Assembly (NCBI GenBank): GCA_964649825.1
Contig: CAZYQW010000087.1
Span: 1 to 41,277, forward strand
DNA length: 41,277 nucleotides
Source: CAZYQW01 sp964649825
Lineage (GTDB): Bacteria; Planctomycetota; B15-G4; JADJEK01
Direction: 5' to 3'
The notes beneath the pieces are model-generated. The model saw only the letters and a list, made by a program, of their open reading frames with translations, searched no databases and had not been told where the DNA came from. Every line of letters starts with the position of its first letter. Position 1 is the first letter of the stretch. Below, piece by piece: positions 31,981 to 40,779 of the stretch. Made by a program: the position numbers and the translations under genes.

Positions 31981-34900
31981 CTAGCGAAGGGGCGTCCTCG
32001 GGACGGCCCCACGCCTCGTACAGACGGGCGAGCCACCCGCGGACCTTGGCGCGCAGGTCCTCGACGTCCGCGACGTGCGGGAGATGATCGAGGAGCAGGC
32101 GCTCCGCCTCCTCGTACCGTCCATGCATCCCCATGCGCTTGGACACGTCGCCGGCGACCTCCAGGGAGAGGGTGCTGCGATATCCTTCGGCGCGGCGAAC
32201 CTCGCCGACGACCCAAGCGCCGACCTCGATCGATTCGTCGATGCGACCCGCGGCCTCGAGATACGCGCCGAGCACGTGGGACGCCTCGAGGGTGTCGCTG
32301 GCGGTCGGCCCGGAGATGCGCTCGCGGGCATCGCAGGCCGCGCGCTGCGCCACGACCGCCTCTTCGGCTCGATTCATCGCGTTCAGCGTGCTGGCCAGCT
32401 GCTCCAGAGCATCGGGATAGGCGATCCAGTCCGTCGCGTCGTGTGCCTCCATGCGCTCCGTGAGATCGCGGAGGTGCGCCTCTGCTTCGTCGAGGCGGCC
32501 TCCCTCGCGCAGGAGCCGGCCGAGCGACATCTCGGTCGAGTACGTGTACACGTGCTCGCGACCGACGAACCGATGGCGGAGCGCCACCGCCAGCTTCGCT
32601 ACCTCGATCGCCTCGTCAGCGCGCGAGAGCAGGCGGAGCGCCATCGCCTGGCGCTCCACCGCGGGGGCCATGCCCGGTGCGGCGTCGGGGCTCTCCCAAG
32701 GACCGTCGGCGAGCATCTCGTCGAGAAACGCGAGCGCTTCCTCCGCGCGTCGCATCTTGAGCAGCGTCGCCGCCACACCGTTGATCGCGCTCCACGTCTT
32801 AGGATGGCCGGCGCCGAGCACGCTCTGGCTCGCGGTCACGAGCTCGCGATAGACCTCGAGCGCGTCCTCGAAGCGCTTTTGGAACTCGAGGGCCCGCGCC
32901 AGCACGCCGTTGTTCGCCAGGACGTCGGGATGATCGGGTCCGACGATCGGCTCGATCTGCTCGAGGTCGGAGCGGACGATCCGCTCGGCCTCCGCGGCTT
33001 CGCCGACATCGATCAGCGCCTGCGCGAGGTTGATCCTCGCGCTCGACAGGCTCTCCCGGTCGACGTCCCACGCCGCGCAGAGGTCGAGGATCTCCCGGCG
33101 CAAGACCGCCGCCTGCCGAGGGTCGCCGGATCGCCGCAGCGTCGTTGCATGCCAGCCGAGAATCGTCGACAAGCCCTCGGGGTCGCGAGCGAACACGCGT
33201 CGGGCGCGGGGCAGCAGGTCGCGACCGAGCTCCAGCGCCTCGTCGAAGCGGCTCTGGTCGTCGAGGAGAGCGATCAGATTCCCCGTCTCGTGCAACGTCG
33301 TCGGATGATCCGGCCCGAGCACGGCCTGGTTGCGCTCGATCATGTCGCGCGTGATCTCCTCCGCCTCCGCCACGCGCCCCAGCCCGCGCAGCACACCAAC
33401 CAGCGTGGATCGTGCGCCAAGAGCTCGTACGCCGTCCGGCCCTTCGACGGCCGAGAAGAGCCGGACGGCGTCGCGTGCATTCCGCTCGGCCTCGTCCGCG
33501 GCACCGAACGCGAGCAGTGACCGGGCGATGTCCCGGCGCGCCTCCGCCTCCAGCTCCGGGCGGCCCGCGAACGCGGCGTCGATGCGCGCGGCGGCGCGGC
33601 GCAGGAGATCCAGCGGTGCTCGCTTCGCGCCCAGCTCCCACGGGTCGACCTGCAGGATGCTCGCTTGGAAGTCGGCCATCGCGCGGGCGTCGTCGCGCTC
33701 GCGAGCGATCGCCTGGGAACTCTGTCGCTCCCGCACGGTCACGAAGACCGCCGCGCTCAGCGCGATGGCGCCCGCGGCGGCAAGCGCGGCCGCGAGCCAG
33801 CGGTTGCGGCGCACCCAGGTCGTGAGCTCGACGATGGGGCCGGTTCGGTACGCGGTGACCACCCGGTCCTCCAGGAACGCGCGCAGGTCGTGAGCAAGCG
33901 CGAGCATGTCCGGGTACCGGTCTTCGGGTGCGCGAGCCATCGCCTTGTCGCAGATCGCGACGAGGGCGGGCGGAGCGGCGGGCGCGAGGGCACGGATCGG
34001 GGTCGGTGCGCCGCGGCGGGCGAGCGAGAGGACCACGGACATCGCGCCACGCGGTGTGTCGCCGTACGGCATGGTTCCGCCGAGGACTTCGTACAGGATC
34101 GCACCCATCCCGTAGATGTCCGTGGCCGGGCCGACGGTGTCGACCTCGCCTCGCGCCTGCTCGGGCGCCATGTACGCCGGGGTTCCCAGGACGTCGCCCT
34201 CACGCGTCAGCACCGAGGACCGGCTCGTCAGGGTCGGGTCCTCGTACGCATCGGGCGGGTCGCCCGTGGGCGCGTTCGTCACCCGCGCGAGCCCCCAGTC
34301 CATCACGTAGGTCTCGCCGAACCGCCCCACCATGATGTTGGACGGTTTGAGGTCACGGTGGATCACACCTTTGGAGTGGGCGTACGCGACCGCTTCGCAG
34401 GCGCGCTGCAGGACCGCGAGCGCGCGAACCTGGGTCCAGCCCTCACGGCCGCTCCGCACCCGGCGCAACACTTCGACGAAGTCGTCGCCGCGCACGAGCC
34501 GCATCGTGAAGTAGACGCGATCTTCCGCGTCGAAGCCGAGCTCGTGCACAGGGACGATGCCGGGATGCTCGAGCCTTGCGGTGATCCGAGCCTCCTCCAT
34601 GAAACGCCGCCGCGTGCCGCGATCGCCATCCTTCGGAGGCGCATTCGCGGCGGACCGGGCGTCGTCGCCCTTCGATGCCTCGTCGGCGAGCATCACCTTC
34701 ATGGCCAGGTCGCGGTCCAGCGAGCTGTCGTGCACGCGCAGCACGACGCCCATCCCGCCGCGTGCGACCTCGCCGAGCGGCACGTACCGCGGGCGGCCGC
34801 CCTCGAGATGCGGAAGCCGCTTGCGATCGGAACCCTCGCGACACGGGTCGTTCCGGTCGAGTGGGGCCAGCGAGCTCGCGCCTCCCGCTCCGAACAGGCC

Positions 34901-35095
34901 GGCGTGGAGGGCTCGCAGCGCCGCGGCGTCCGCGGGGTTCGCAGCGACCAGGGCGTCGAAACCCGGGCTCTTTCGGCCCTCGTGTGCGTCGAGCCAGTCG
35001 AGGAACAGCCGCTCCGCGTTCTGGAGCGCGGACGGCTCGTCATCCGTCTGGCGCGGCCCGACCGAGGGGTCCGGCAATCGCGGGTTCGTCGGCAC
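31961..35095 (-). CDS. PknB-type serine/threonine kinase with TPR-repeat extracytoplasmic region
   Basis: The 1044-residue protein has a short N-terminal region (FLDWLDAHEGRKSPGFDALV), then a kinase domain (about 103-400): glycine loop GEVARGGMGVVLR, ATP lysine Lys133 in AMKVM, catalytic HRDLKPSN (Asp248), DWG (Asp266) in place of DFG, and TPAYMAPEQ. One membrane helix follows (WLAAALAAAGAIALSAAVFV). The rest is a long array of TPR units of the LG.DHP..L kind. Kinases of this architecture are abundant in Planctomycetota. GTG 35095 is preferred, with GGGGAGG 6 bases upstream; longer frames cross the promoter region. It is divergent from an ECF sigma factor, a common arrangement for this kinase class. 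Confidence 0.93.
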   Translation of the reverse strand: MPTNPRLPDPSVGPRQTDDEPSALQNAERLFLDWLDAHEGRKSPGFDALVAANPADAAALRALHAGLFGAGGASSLAPLDRNDPCREGSDRKRLPHLEGGRPRYVPLGEVARGGMGVVLRVHDSSLDRDLAMKVMLADEASKGDDARSAANAPPKDGDRGTRRRFMEEARITARLEHPGIVPVHELGFDAEDRVYFTMRLVRGDDFVEVLRRVRSGREGWTQVRALAVLQRACEAVAYAHSKGVIHRDLKPSNIMVGRFGETYVMDWGLARVTNAPTGDPPDAYEDPTLTSRSSVLTREGDVLGTPAYMAPEQARGEVDTVGPATDIYGMGAILYEVLGGTMPYGDTPRGAMSVVLSLARRGAPTPIRALAPAAPPALVAICDKAMARAPEDRYPDMLALAHDLRAFLEDRVVTAYRTGPIVELTTWVRRNRWLAAALAAAGAIALSAAVFVTVRERQSSQAIARERDDARAMADFQASILQVDPWELGAKRAPLDLLRRAAARIDAAFAGRPELEAEARRDIARSLLAFGAADEAERNARDAVRLFSAVEGPDGVRALGARSTLVGVLRGLGRVAEAEEITRDMIERNQAVLGPDHPTTLHETGNLIALLDDQSRFDEALELGRDLLPRARRVFARDPEGLSTILGWHATTLRRSGDPRQAAVLRREILDLCAAWDVDRESLSSARINLAQALIDVGEAAEAERIVRSDLEQIEPIVGPDHPDVLANNGVLARALEFQKRFEDALEVYRELVTASQSVLGAGHPKTWSAINGVAATLLKMRRAEEALAFLDEMLADGPWESPDAAPGMAPAVERQAMALRLLSRADEAIEVAKLAVALRHRFVGREHVYTYSTEMSLGRLLREGGRLDEAEAHLRDLTERMEAHDATDWIAYPDALEQLASTLNAMNRAEEAVVAQRAACDARERISGPTASDTLEASHVLGAYLEAAGRIDESIEVGAWVVGEVRRAEGYRSTLSLEVAGDVSKRMGMHGRYEEAERLLLDHLPHVADVEDLRAKVRGWLARLYEAWGRPEDAPSLEKRTSP

Positions 35096-35136
35096 TGCAC
35101 ACCTCCCCGGACCAGGCGTCCGCACAGGTCGGCGGC

Positions 35137-35162
35137 ACGCCGATCCCTCCTCGGATCGGCGT
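35137..35162. promoter_or_regulatory. Perfect 10-base inverted repeat between kinase and sigma genes
   Basis: ACGCCGATCC-CTCCTC-GGATCGGCGT lies 42 bases upstream of the kinase start and 94 bases upstream of the sigma start. It could be an operator for one or both divergent genes or a hairpin in the kinase leader. Confidence 0.45.
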
Positions 35163-35256
35163 CGCATGTGCCCGATCGGCGCGAACAGCGTCACCGCGAC
35201 GAATCGTACTTCGGAGTAGGATCCCTCCGCCAGCTCCGACCCGAGAGGAGGTTGCG

Positions 35257-35829
35257 GTGGATCCCCTGCTCCGCGATGCCATGGCCGGTTCCGCGGCCGC
35301 GGCCGACGAGCTCGCGCACCGATACCGGCCGCTCGTCGAGACGTACCTCGCGCGTCGGGTCGGAGCACGCATCCGGCGGCACTACGAGGTCGACGATCTC
35401 GTCCAGGACGTGTTCGAGAAGGTGCTGCGATCGCTTCGGAGCCTCCCCGACGATGCGACTCTCGAGACGTTCGCGGGGAGACTCTTGCGGAACGCCCAGT
35501 GGGTCGTCGCCCGTGCGGCGCGGCGGGCGGAGCCGCTCGCGGGGGAGTCCGCGGCTCCCACCGGCGGCGACGCGCCGGACTCGAACCCCGCCCGCGAGGC
35601 GCAGGGTCCGGTCACCCTGCGCGACGAGCTGCACCGAGTGCATCGGCTGGCCGGACGCCTCGACGAGCGCTCCCGGCGCGTGCTGCTCGGCCGGATGGAG
35701 GGGCGCACGTTCGAGGAGCTCGCCGCGGAGAGCGGCGAGCTCCTCGACACCGTTCGCAAGCGGTACCTGCGCGCGCTGCACGAGGCGAGGGCACGCCTCC
35801 AGGCGCGCGACCCCGAGGCCATGCGCTGA
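35257..35829 (+). CDS. ECF-type sigma factor (divergent from the kinase)
   Basis: The 190-residue protein has region 2 (HYEVDDLVQDVFEKVLRSL, then FAGRLLRNAQWVVARAARR) and region 4 (LAGRLDERSRRVLLGRMEG, then TFEELAAESGELLDTVRKR). This matches the ECF group that in Planctomycetota is encoded next to Ser/Thr kinases. No anti-sigma factor is next to it, so the kinase is the likelier regulator. The GTG at 35257 has GAGGAGG 5 bases upstream. It faces a terminator-like hairpin and the convergent propeller gene. Confidence 0.88.
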   Translation: MDPLLRDAMAGSAAAADELAHRYRPLVETYLARRVGARIRRHYEVDDLVQDVFEKVLRSLRSLPDDATLETFAGRLLRNAQWVVARAARRAEPLAGESAAPTGGDAPDSNPAREAQGPVTLRDELHRVHRLAGRLDERSRRVLLGRMEGRTFEELAAESGELLDTVRKRYLRALHEARARLQARDPEAMR

Positions 35830-35831
35830 GG

Positions 35832-35853
35832 GACCCGCCGATCGAAGCGGGTC
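35832..35853. terminator. Hairpin between convergent sigma and propeller genes
   Basis: GACCCGC-CGATCGAA-GCGGGTC, a 7-base stem beginning 2 bases after the sigma stop. It can serve both converging genes. No T-run. Confidence 0.5.
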
Positions 35854-35880
35854 TCCCGTCCGGCCTCGCGAGGTCACCGA

Positions 35881-38634
35881 TCAATTCGGGCCGGTGATCC
35901 GAACTCCGTTCGTGGTGGTGAATCCGATCGGCGAAGCGGGGTCGGCGCAGGCCGCCGTGAGGATCGCGTCGGCCTGCCCGAAAGTCGCGGGCAGGAACGC
36001 CGTGAGCTGCACGGAACCCTGACCGGCACCGGCACCAAACAGCGGCAGCGGACCGATTGCCGCCAACACGGGGCTGACCAGGAGGGAGCAGCCGCCACCG
36101 ATGGGCGAGTTGGACTCGTTCAGCCCCACGAGCAGCAGCGCGGCCGAGCCGCCGAGCGCGGCGCCGATGCGCAAGGTCAACGCTCCGCCCGGGGCGTAGC
36201 AACCGCTGAGCGCGAGTTTCGGCGCGTATCCGCCGCTGCCCGCGCAACTCGCACCGTACGGCGTGAACGTGCCGCACGGCTCCGATCGACCGTAGCGCGC
36301 CAGAGCGTGGTCGCTCGAGTCGACCGCGGCCTCGAAGTCACCGCCGACGTACAGCGACGCGCCGGCGCCGCCGCCCGGATCATGGGCCAGCATCGTCGAG
36401 ACCGGGGACGAGGCGGAGGTGGAATAGGCGGCCAGCCCGTTCCCCACCGCGGTAAACGCGCTTCCGTCCCACCGCGCCACGTAGGGGGTCGGCGTGTAGC
36501 CGGCGTACTCATGCGTGAAACGGCCGCCCGCGAAGAGCTGGGGCCCACCGCCGCTCCCGTCGTCGAACACGGCGAGCGCAAACACGTGGTCGCTCAGGCC
36601 GAACCCGAGCGCGGACCACCCCTGAGCGTTCCAGCGTGCGATGCGCGACACCCAGGTGCCGCCCGCGACGTCGAAGCCGCCGCCGACGTAGAGCGCGGGT
36701 CCGCCGCCGCTCCCGTCGTCGAACACCTGCAGTGCGTACGCGTACGAGTCGAGGCTGCCGCCCGGGAGATCGCTCCACGCGCTGCCGTTCCATCGCGCCA
36801 CCGCGAACGCCGGAACCCCTCCTGCGAAGGAGAACCGGCCGGCGACGTACAGTGCAGGACCGCTGCCGTCGTCGTACACCGCAAGGTCGTGGGCGACGTA
36901 GCTCAGCCCCGTCCCGAGCGGCGACCATGCGTTCCCGTCCCAGCGCGCGATGTACTTCGCGGGGTTCCCGCCGGCCTCGGTGAAGAAGCCGGCGGCGTAG
37001 AGCGCCGGACCCGACCCGCCGCCGTCGTCGTACACGCACAACGCGCGGACTTGGTCGTTCACGCCCGATCCCAGCGGGGACCAGGCCGCACCATCCCAGC
37101 GAGCAATGTTCTTGGCCCCGACGCCGCCAGCGACGCCGAAGATCCCGCCGGCCGCGTACAATGCAGCGCCACCGCCGTCGTCGTACACTTCCAGCGCGAA
37201 CACGGTTCCGGAATTGATGCCGCTGCCCAGCGGACTCCAGTTCGCGCCGTCCCACGCGCCGACGCGGTTGAGGGCGACTCCCGCCGCGCTCGCGAACCCC
37301 CCTCCAACGTAGAGGCGCGCTCCGGCACCGGTGCCGTCATCGAAGGTCGTCAACGCCCGGACACCGCCCGACACTCCGCTCCCGATGGGACTCCAGACGC
37401 TCCCGTCCCAGGTCGCAGCGTAGTTCGTCACGACCGGCCCCGCCACGCTGAAGTCGCCGCCGACGTGCAGCCGGGCGGCGCCCGATCCGGCGTCCTCCAC
37501 CGCGAACGCACGAACCTGGCTGGGCGAGTCCGGCAGCTTGGACCAGACGGCACCGTCCCACACCGCGATCCCGCTGAGCAGACCCCAAAAAAAGCCTCCC
37601 GCGATGAGAACGGGGCCGGATCCGCTCCCGTCGTCGTAGGCAGCGAGGGCCCGCACGGGGACAGAGCCGTAGACGAGGCCGGGCCCCACCGCCGACCATT
37701 GCGTGCCGTCCCAGCGCGCGATCAAGGCGGCGGGGGTGCCACCCGCGTTCAAGAACTCTCCACCGACGTAGAGGGCCGGGCCGGTACCGTCGTCGAAGCT
37801 CAGAAGCGCGTGCACCGGACGGTCGACCCCGGCGCCGAGGGTGGACCAGGTCGTACCGTTCCAGCGCGCCACGTACGCGATCGGGGCTCCTCCCGAGCTC
37901 GTGAACTCTCCACCGGCGTAGAGCGCGGGCCCGCCGCCGTCGTCGTGGACGACCAACGCAAGGACCTCGCCGTCGTCGAATCCCGTACCGAGCGGCGTCC
38001 ACGCGTTCCCGTCCCAGCGCGCGACGCGGTTCGCCGGCGCCCCCCCGGCGCTCGTGAAGCTGCCCGCCGCGTAGAGCGCGGGCCCGGTCCCGTCGTCGAA
38101 CGAGCACAGCGCATGCACCGGGCCGTTCGTGCCTGATCCCAGCGACGACCAGGTGCTGCCGTCGAAGCAACCGACGTTCGAGAACTGCGTGCCGCCGGAT
38201 AACGGTTTGATGTCCCCGCCGACGATCAGCTCGGGGCCGGTTCCCGGGTCGAACGCGCCGAGGGCGTGGATCTCTCCGAGCATCTGCTTCCCGACCGGCG
38301 TCCATCGCGTTCCATCGAAGCGCTCCACCTCGATGACGCTGTTGCCCCACGGCGGCGGCGTGGTCCCGCCGGAGTAGAGCAAGGGGCCGTCTCCCCCACC
38401 GTCGTCGAACATCGTCATGGCACGGACGTTGTACTGCAGACCCGGACCCGGCTTGCCGCCGAACGTCGGCTGCCAGCCAGGGATCGACGCGGCCCGGGCC
38501 AAGTCACCGCATGCCGCCGCGAGCGCGACGAACGCGAGCGCGGCGGTGATGCGCCGGGTCGAAGAGACCGATCCCGTCACGGCGGTCGACCCGCACGTGG
38601 ACCCGGGCGTACATCGCAGAATCGAAGAGCGCAT
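35881..38634 (-). CDS. Secreted 13-repeat beta-propeller-like protein with C-terminal glycine-rich module
   Basis: The 917-residue protein has a long signal region (charged start, then ITAALAFVALAAACGDLARA) and then 13 repeats of about 55-60 residues. Each carries a strand such as ALYAGGEF, a segment AGGxPAxxxARWDG, and WSPLGSGV, and most begin with DDGTGP or DDGGG. Repeats of this kind are common in Planctomycetota and are predicted to form propellers; there is no known enzymatic activity. The last 127 residues (YGASCAGSGGYAPKLALSG and so on) are the module shared with two neighbouring secreted proteins. GGAGG lies 6 bases before the ATG. Divergent from the PD40-type protein. Confidence 0.85.
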   Translation of the reverse strand: MRSSILRCTPGSTCGSTAVTGSVSSTRRITAALAFVALAAACGDLARAASIPGWQPTFGGKPGPGLQYNVRAMTMFDDGGGDGPLLYSGGTTPPPWGNSVIEVERFDGTRWTPVGKQMLGEIHALGAFDPGTGPELIVGGDIKPLSGGTQFSNVGCFDGSTWSSLGSGTNGPVHALCSFDDGTGPALYAAGSFTSAGGAPANRVARWDGNAWTPLGTGFDDGEVLALVVHDDGGGPALYAGGEFTSSGGAPIAYVARWNGTTWSTLGAGVDRPVHALLSFDDGTGPALYVGGEFLNAGGTPAALIARWDGTQWSAVGPGLVYGSVPVRALAAYDDGSGSGPVLIAGGFFWGLLSGIAVWDGAVWSKLPDSPSQVRAFAVEDAGSGAARLHVGGDFSVAGPVVTNYAATWDGSVWSPIGSGVSGGVRALTTFDDGTGAGARLYVGGGFASAAGVALNRVGAWDGANWSPLGSGINSGTVFALEVYDDGGGAALYAAGGIFGVAGGVGAKNIARWDGAAWSPLGSGVNDQVRALCVYDDGGGSGPALYAAGFFTEAGGNPAKYIARWDGNAWSPLGTGLSYVAHDLAVYDDGSGPALYVAGRFSFAGGVPAFAVARWNGSAWSDLPGGSLDSYAYALQVFDDGSGGGPALYVGGGFDVAGGTWVSRIARWNAQGWSALGFGLSDHVFALAVFDDGSGGGPQLFAGGRFTHEYAGYTPTPYVARWDGSAFTAVGNGLAAYSTSASSPVSTMLAHDPGGGAGASLYVGGDFEAAVDSSDHALARYGRSEPCGTFTPYGASCAGSGGYAPKLALSGCYAPGGALTLRIGAALGGSAALLLVGLNESNSPIGGGCSLLVSPVLAAIGPLPLFGAGAGQGSVQLTAFLPATFGQADAILTAACADPASPIGFTTTNGVRITGPN

Positions 38635-38883
38635 GGAGAACCTCCGCTCGTTCTTAGTCTCGTTTCATGTTCGAGAGAGGGAGGGTGCTCGACTCGCGGG
38701 CCCGGGACATGACTCCGGTTTTTTTCGACCGCCGAACGCACCCAGGTGGCCCCCGCGCATCCCACGGCTGAACTCGCCACGCGACGGCGCCTCCGATCGA
38801 TTTCGTTCCCAATCGTCCGATTCCGTGTCGGCGCGTCTCCGGAACGGGGATTCCAACGACAGCCTCATCCCCGGAGCACCACG

Positions 38884-40608
38884 ATGCGACCCACGGTCCC
38901 GATCCTCCTCGCCGCCATCTCCGTGCTCGTCCTCGTCCCGGCGACACGTTCCGCCACCGTCGACCTGATCTCCGTCTCGACCGCCGGCGGCCAAGGGAAC
39001 TCTGACAGCACCGGCGCCGACGTCTCCGCGGGCGGGCGGGTCGTGGCGTTCTACGCCACCGCGAACAACCTGGTCCCGGGAGACACGAACGGCTTCTCGG
39101 ACGTGTTCGTGCGCGACCTCGACGCCGGTACGACCACGCGGATCAACCTGGCGCAGAACGGTGCCCAGGCGAACCACATTTCGTCGGGCGACATCGCGAT
39201 CTCGGCCGACGGGCGCCTCGTCGCGTTTGTGAGCACGGCCTCGAACCTGGTTCCCGGCGACACCAACGGGTTCGACGACGTCTTCGTCCATGACCGCCAG
39301 ACCGGCCTGACCGAGCGCGTCAGCGTCGCGACGGACGGAGCCCAGGGAGACAAGAACAGCGGGTTCGGGCTCGATCTGTCCGCCGACGGGCGATACGTGG
39401 CGTTCGGCAGCTCCGCCTCGAACCTGGTCGCCGGCGACACCAATGCGCTTCCCGACGTGTTCGTCCACGACCGGGTGACGAAGACGACCACGCTGGAGAG
39501 CGTCGCGGCGAGCGGCCAGAAGGGGAACCACGCGAGCCGGCGGCCGTCGCTCTCGGCGGACGGGCGCTACGTCGTGTTCGAAAGCACGGCGTCGAACCTC
39601 GACCCGGCGTTCCTGGCCTCGGGGTGGGAACAGATCTACCGCCGCGATCGCGTCGGCAACGTGACCCAGCTCCTCACTCCGTCGATCATCGCGGTCGGCT
39701 GGGGCGCGAACAACCCGAGCTGGGCGCCCGACATCTCGGCCGACGGGGGCGCGGTCTCGTTCCTGAGCGCCGCCCAGGACCTCGTGCCCGGCGACACCAA
39801 CATCGCGTCCGACATCTTCGTGCGCATCCTGGCGCAGCCGTCGGTGCAGCTCGTGACCAAGAGCCCGGTCGGCGCGCCGGCCGATTCTCGAAGCTCGTTG
39901 CTCCACGCCATCGCTCCAGACGGGAGCGCGATCCTGTTCCAGAGCTCGGCTGGCAACCTCGTACCCGGCGCGGGCGGCGCGAGCCCGCAGCGATGGGACT
40001 GGTTCAAGGCCGATCTCGCCGGCGGCGGCATCACGCTGGTCAGCGCGGCCGCGGACAGCTCCGGCGGCACGAAGTCGTTCCTCGAGGCGCAGTACGTGCC
40101 CGGCCTCTCCCACGACGGCGCGACGGCGGTCTTCACCAGCTACTCCTCGCTGCTGGTGACCGGCGACTCGAACAACGCGTTCGACGTCTACGCGTCCTGT
40201 TCGCCCCCGGCCTGCCCCGCCGCGGCGGTCAGCTCGTACGGGGCCGGCAAGCCGGGCAGCATGGGAGTCCCGGTGCTCTCCTCCGCGGCCCCGCCCGTGC
40301 TCGGCGGGATGACCGACGTCACGCTGACCGGCGGTCTCCCGGGCGCGTCCCCCGTGCTGCTGTTCGTGGGGCTCACGCCCGCCGCGATCCCGTTCGACGG
40401 CGGGACCTTGCTCGTCCAGCCCGCCCTCACCCTCGGCCTCCCCCCGCTCGATCCGTCCGGCGGCTTCTCCCTCCCCGTGGCGCTCCCGGTCGACTCGACG
40501 CTCTGCGGCGGCCTGCTCTTCCTCCAAGCGCTGTTCGGCGACCCGGGTGCGAACGGGTTCTACGGCTCGGCGCAGACGCAGGGGCTCGCCTGGACGCTCG
40601 GGGCCTGA
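38884..40608 (+). CDS. Secreted PD40/TolB-like propeller protein with C-terminal glycine-rich module
   Basis: The 574-residue protein has signal peptide MRPTVPILLAAISVLVLVPA. Residues 30-440 are WD40-like PD40 repeats: SADGRYVAFGSSASNLVAG, GDTNGFDDVFVHDRQTGLT and similar, about seven copies, the last few degenerate. The last 124 residues (SYGAGKPGSMGVPVLSS onward) are the shared module. The repeat type often appears in proteins that bind sugars or other proteins outside the cell; no function is assigned. The ATG at 38884 has GGAG 7 bases upstream; earlier in-frame starts lack a signal peptide. The 249-base divergent gap to the 13-repeat gene holds a run of seven T near 38720. Confidence 0.85.
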   Translation: MRPTVPILLAAISVLVLVPATRSATVDLISVSTAGGQGNSDSTGADVSAGGRVVAFYATANNLVPGDTNGFSDVFVRDLDAGTTTRINLAQNGAQANHISSGDIAISADGRLVAFVSTASNLVPGDTNGFDDVFVHDRQTGLTERVSVATDGAQGDKNSGFGLDLSADGRYVAFGSSASNLVAGDTNALPDVFVHDRVTKTTTLESVAASGQKGNHASRRPSLSADGRYVVFESTASNLDPAFLASGWEQIYRRDRVGNVTQLLTPSIIAVGWGANNPSWAPDISADGGAVSFLSAAQDLVPGDTNIASDIFVRILAQPSVQLVTKSPVGAPADSRSSLLHAIAPDGSAILFQSSAGNLVPGAGGASPQRWDWFKADLAGGGITLVSAAADSSGGTKSFLEAQYVPGLSHDGATAVFTSYSSLLVTGDSNNAFDVYASCSPPACPAAAVSSYGAGKPGSMGVPVLSSAAPPVLGGMTDVTLTGGLPGASPVLLFVGLTPAAIPFDGGTLLVQPALTLGLPPLDPSGGFSLPVALPVDSTLCGGLLFLQALFGDPGANGFYGSAQTQGLAWTLGA

Positions 40609-40633
40609 GGCGCGGGCGCGATCGACCGCGGAG

Positions 40634-40659
40634 GGGAACGACACGGCGGGCCCGTTCCC
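40634..40659 (+). terminator. Possible terminator hairpin after the PD40-type gene
   Basis: GGGAACG at 40634-40640 pairs with CGTTCCC at 40653-40659 across a 12-base loop. A weak candidate without a T-run. Confidence 0.3.
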
Positions 40660-40779
40660 ATGCCGCACGTTCGATGGAGCCCTTTTTCCAGGAGCCACCG
40701 CAAGATCGGCCGGACTCGCGGCGCACTGGGGGTGCGACGCCGAATCCGCGTCGGCCTCCTCCTGAAAGGACACCGAATC

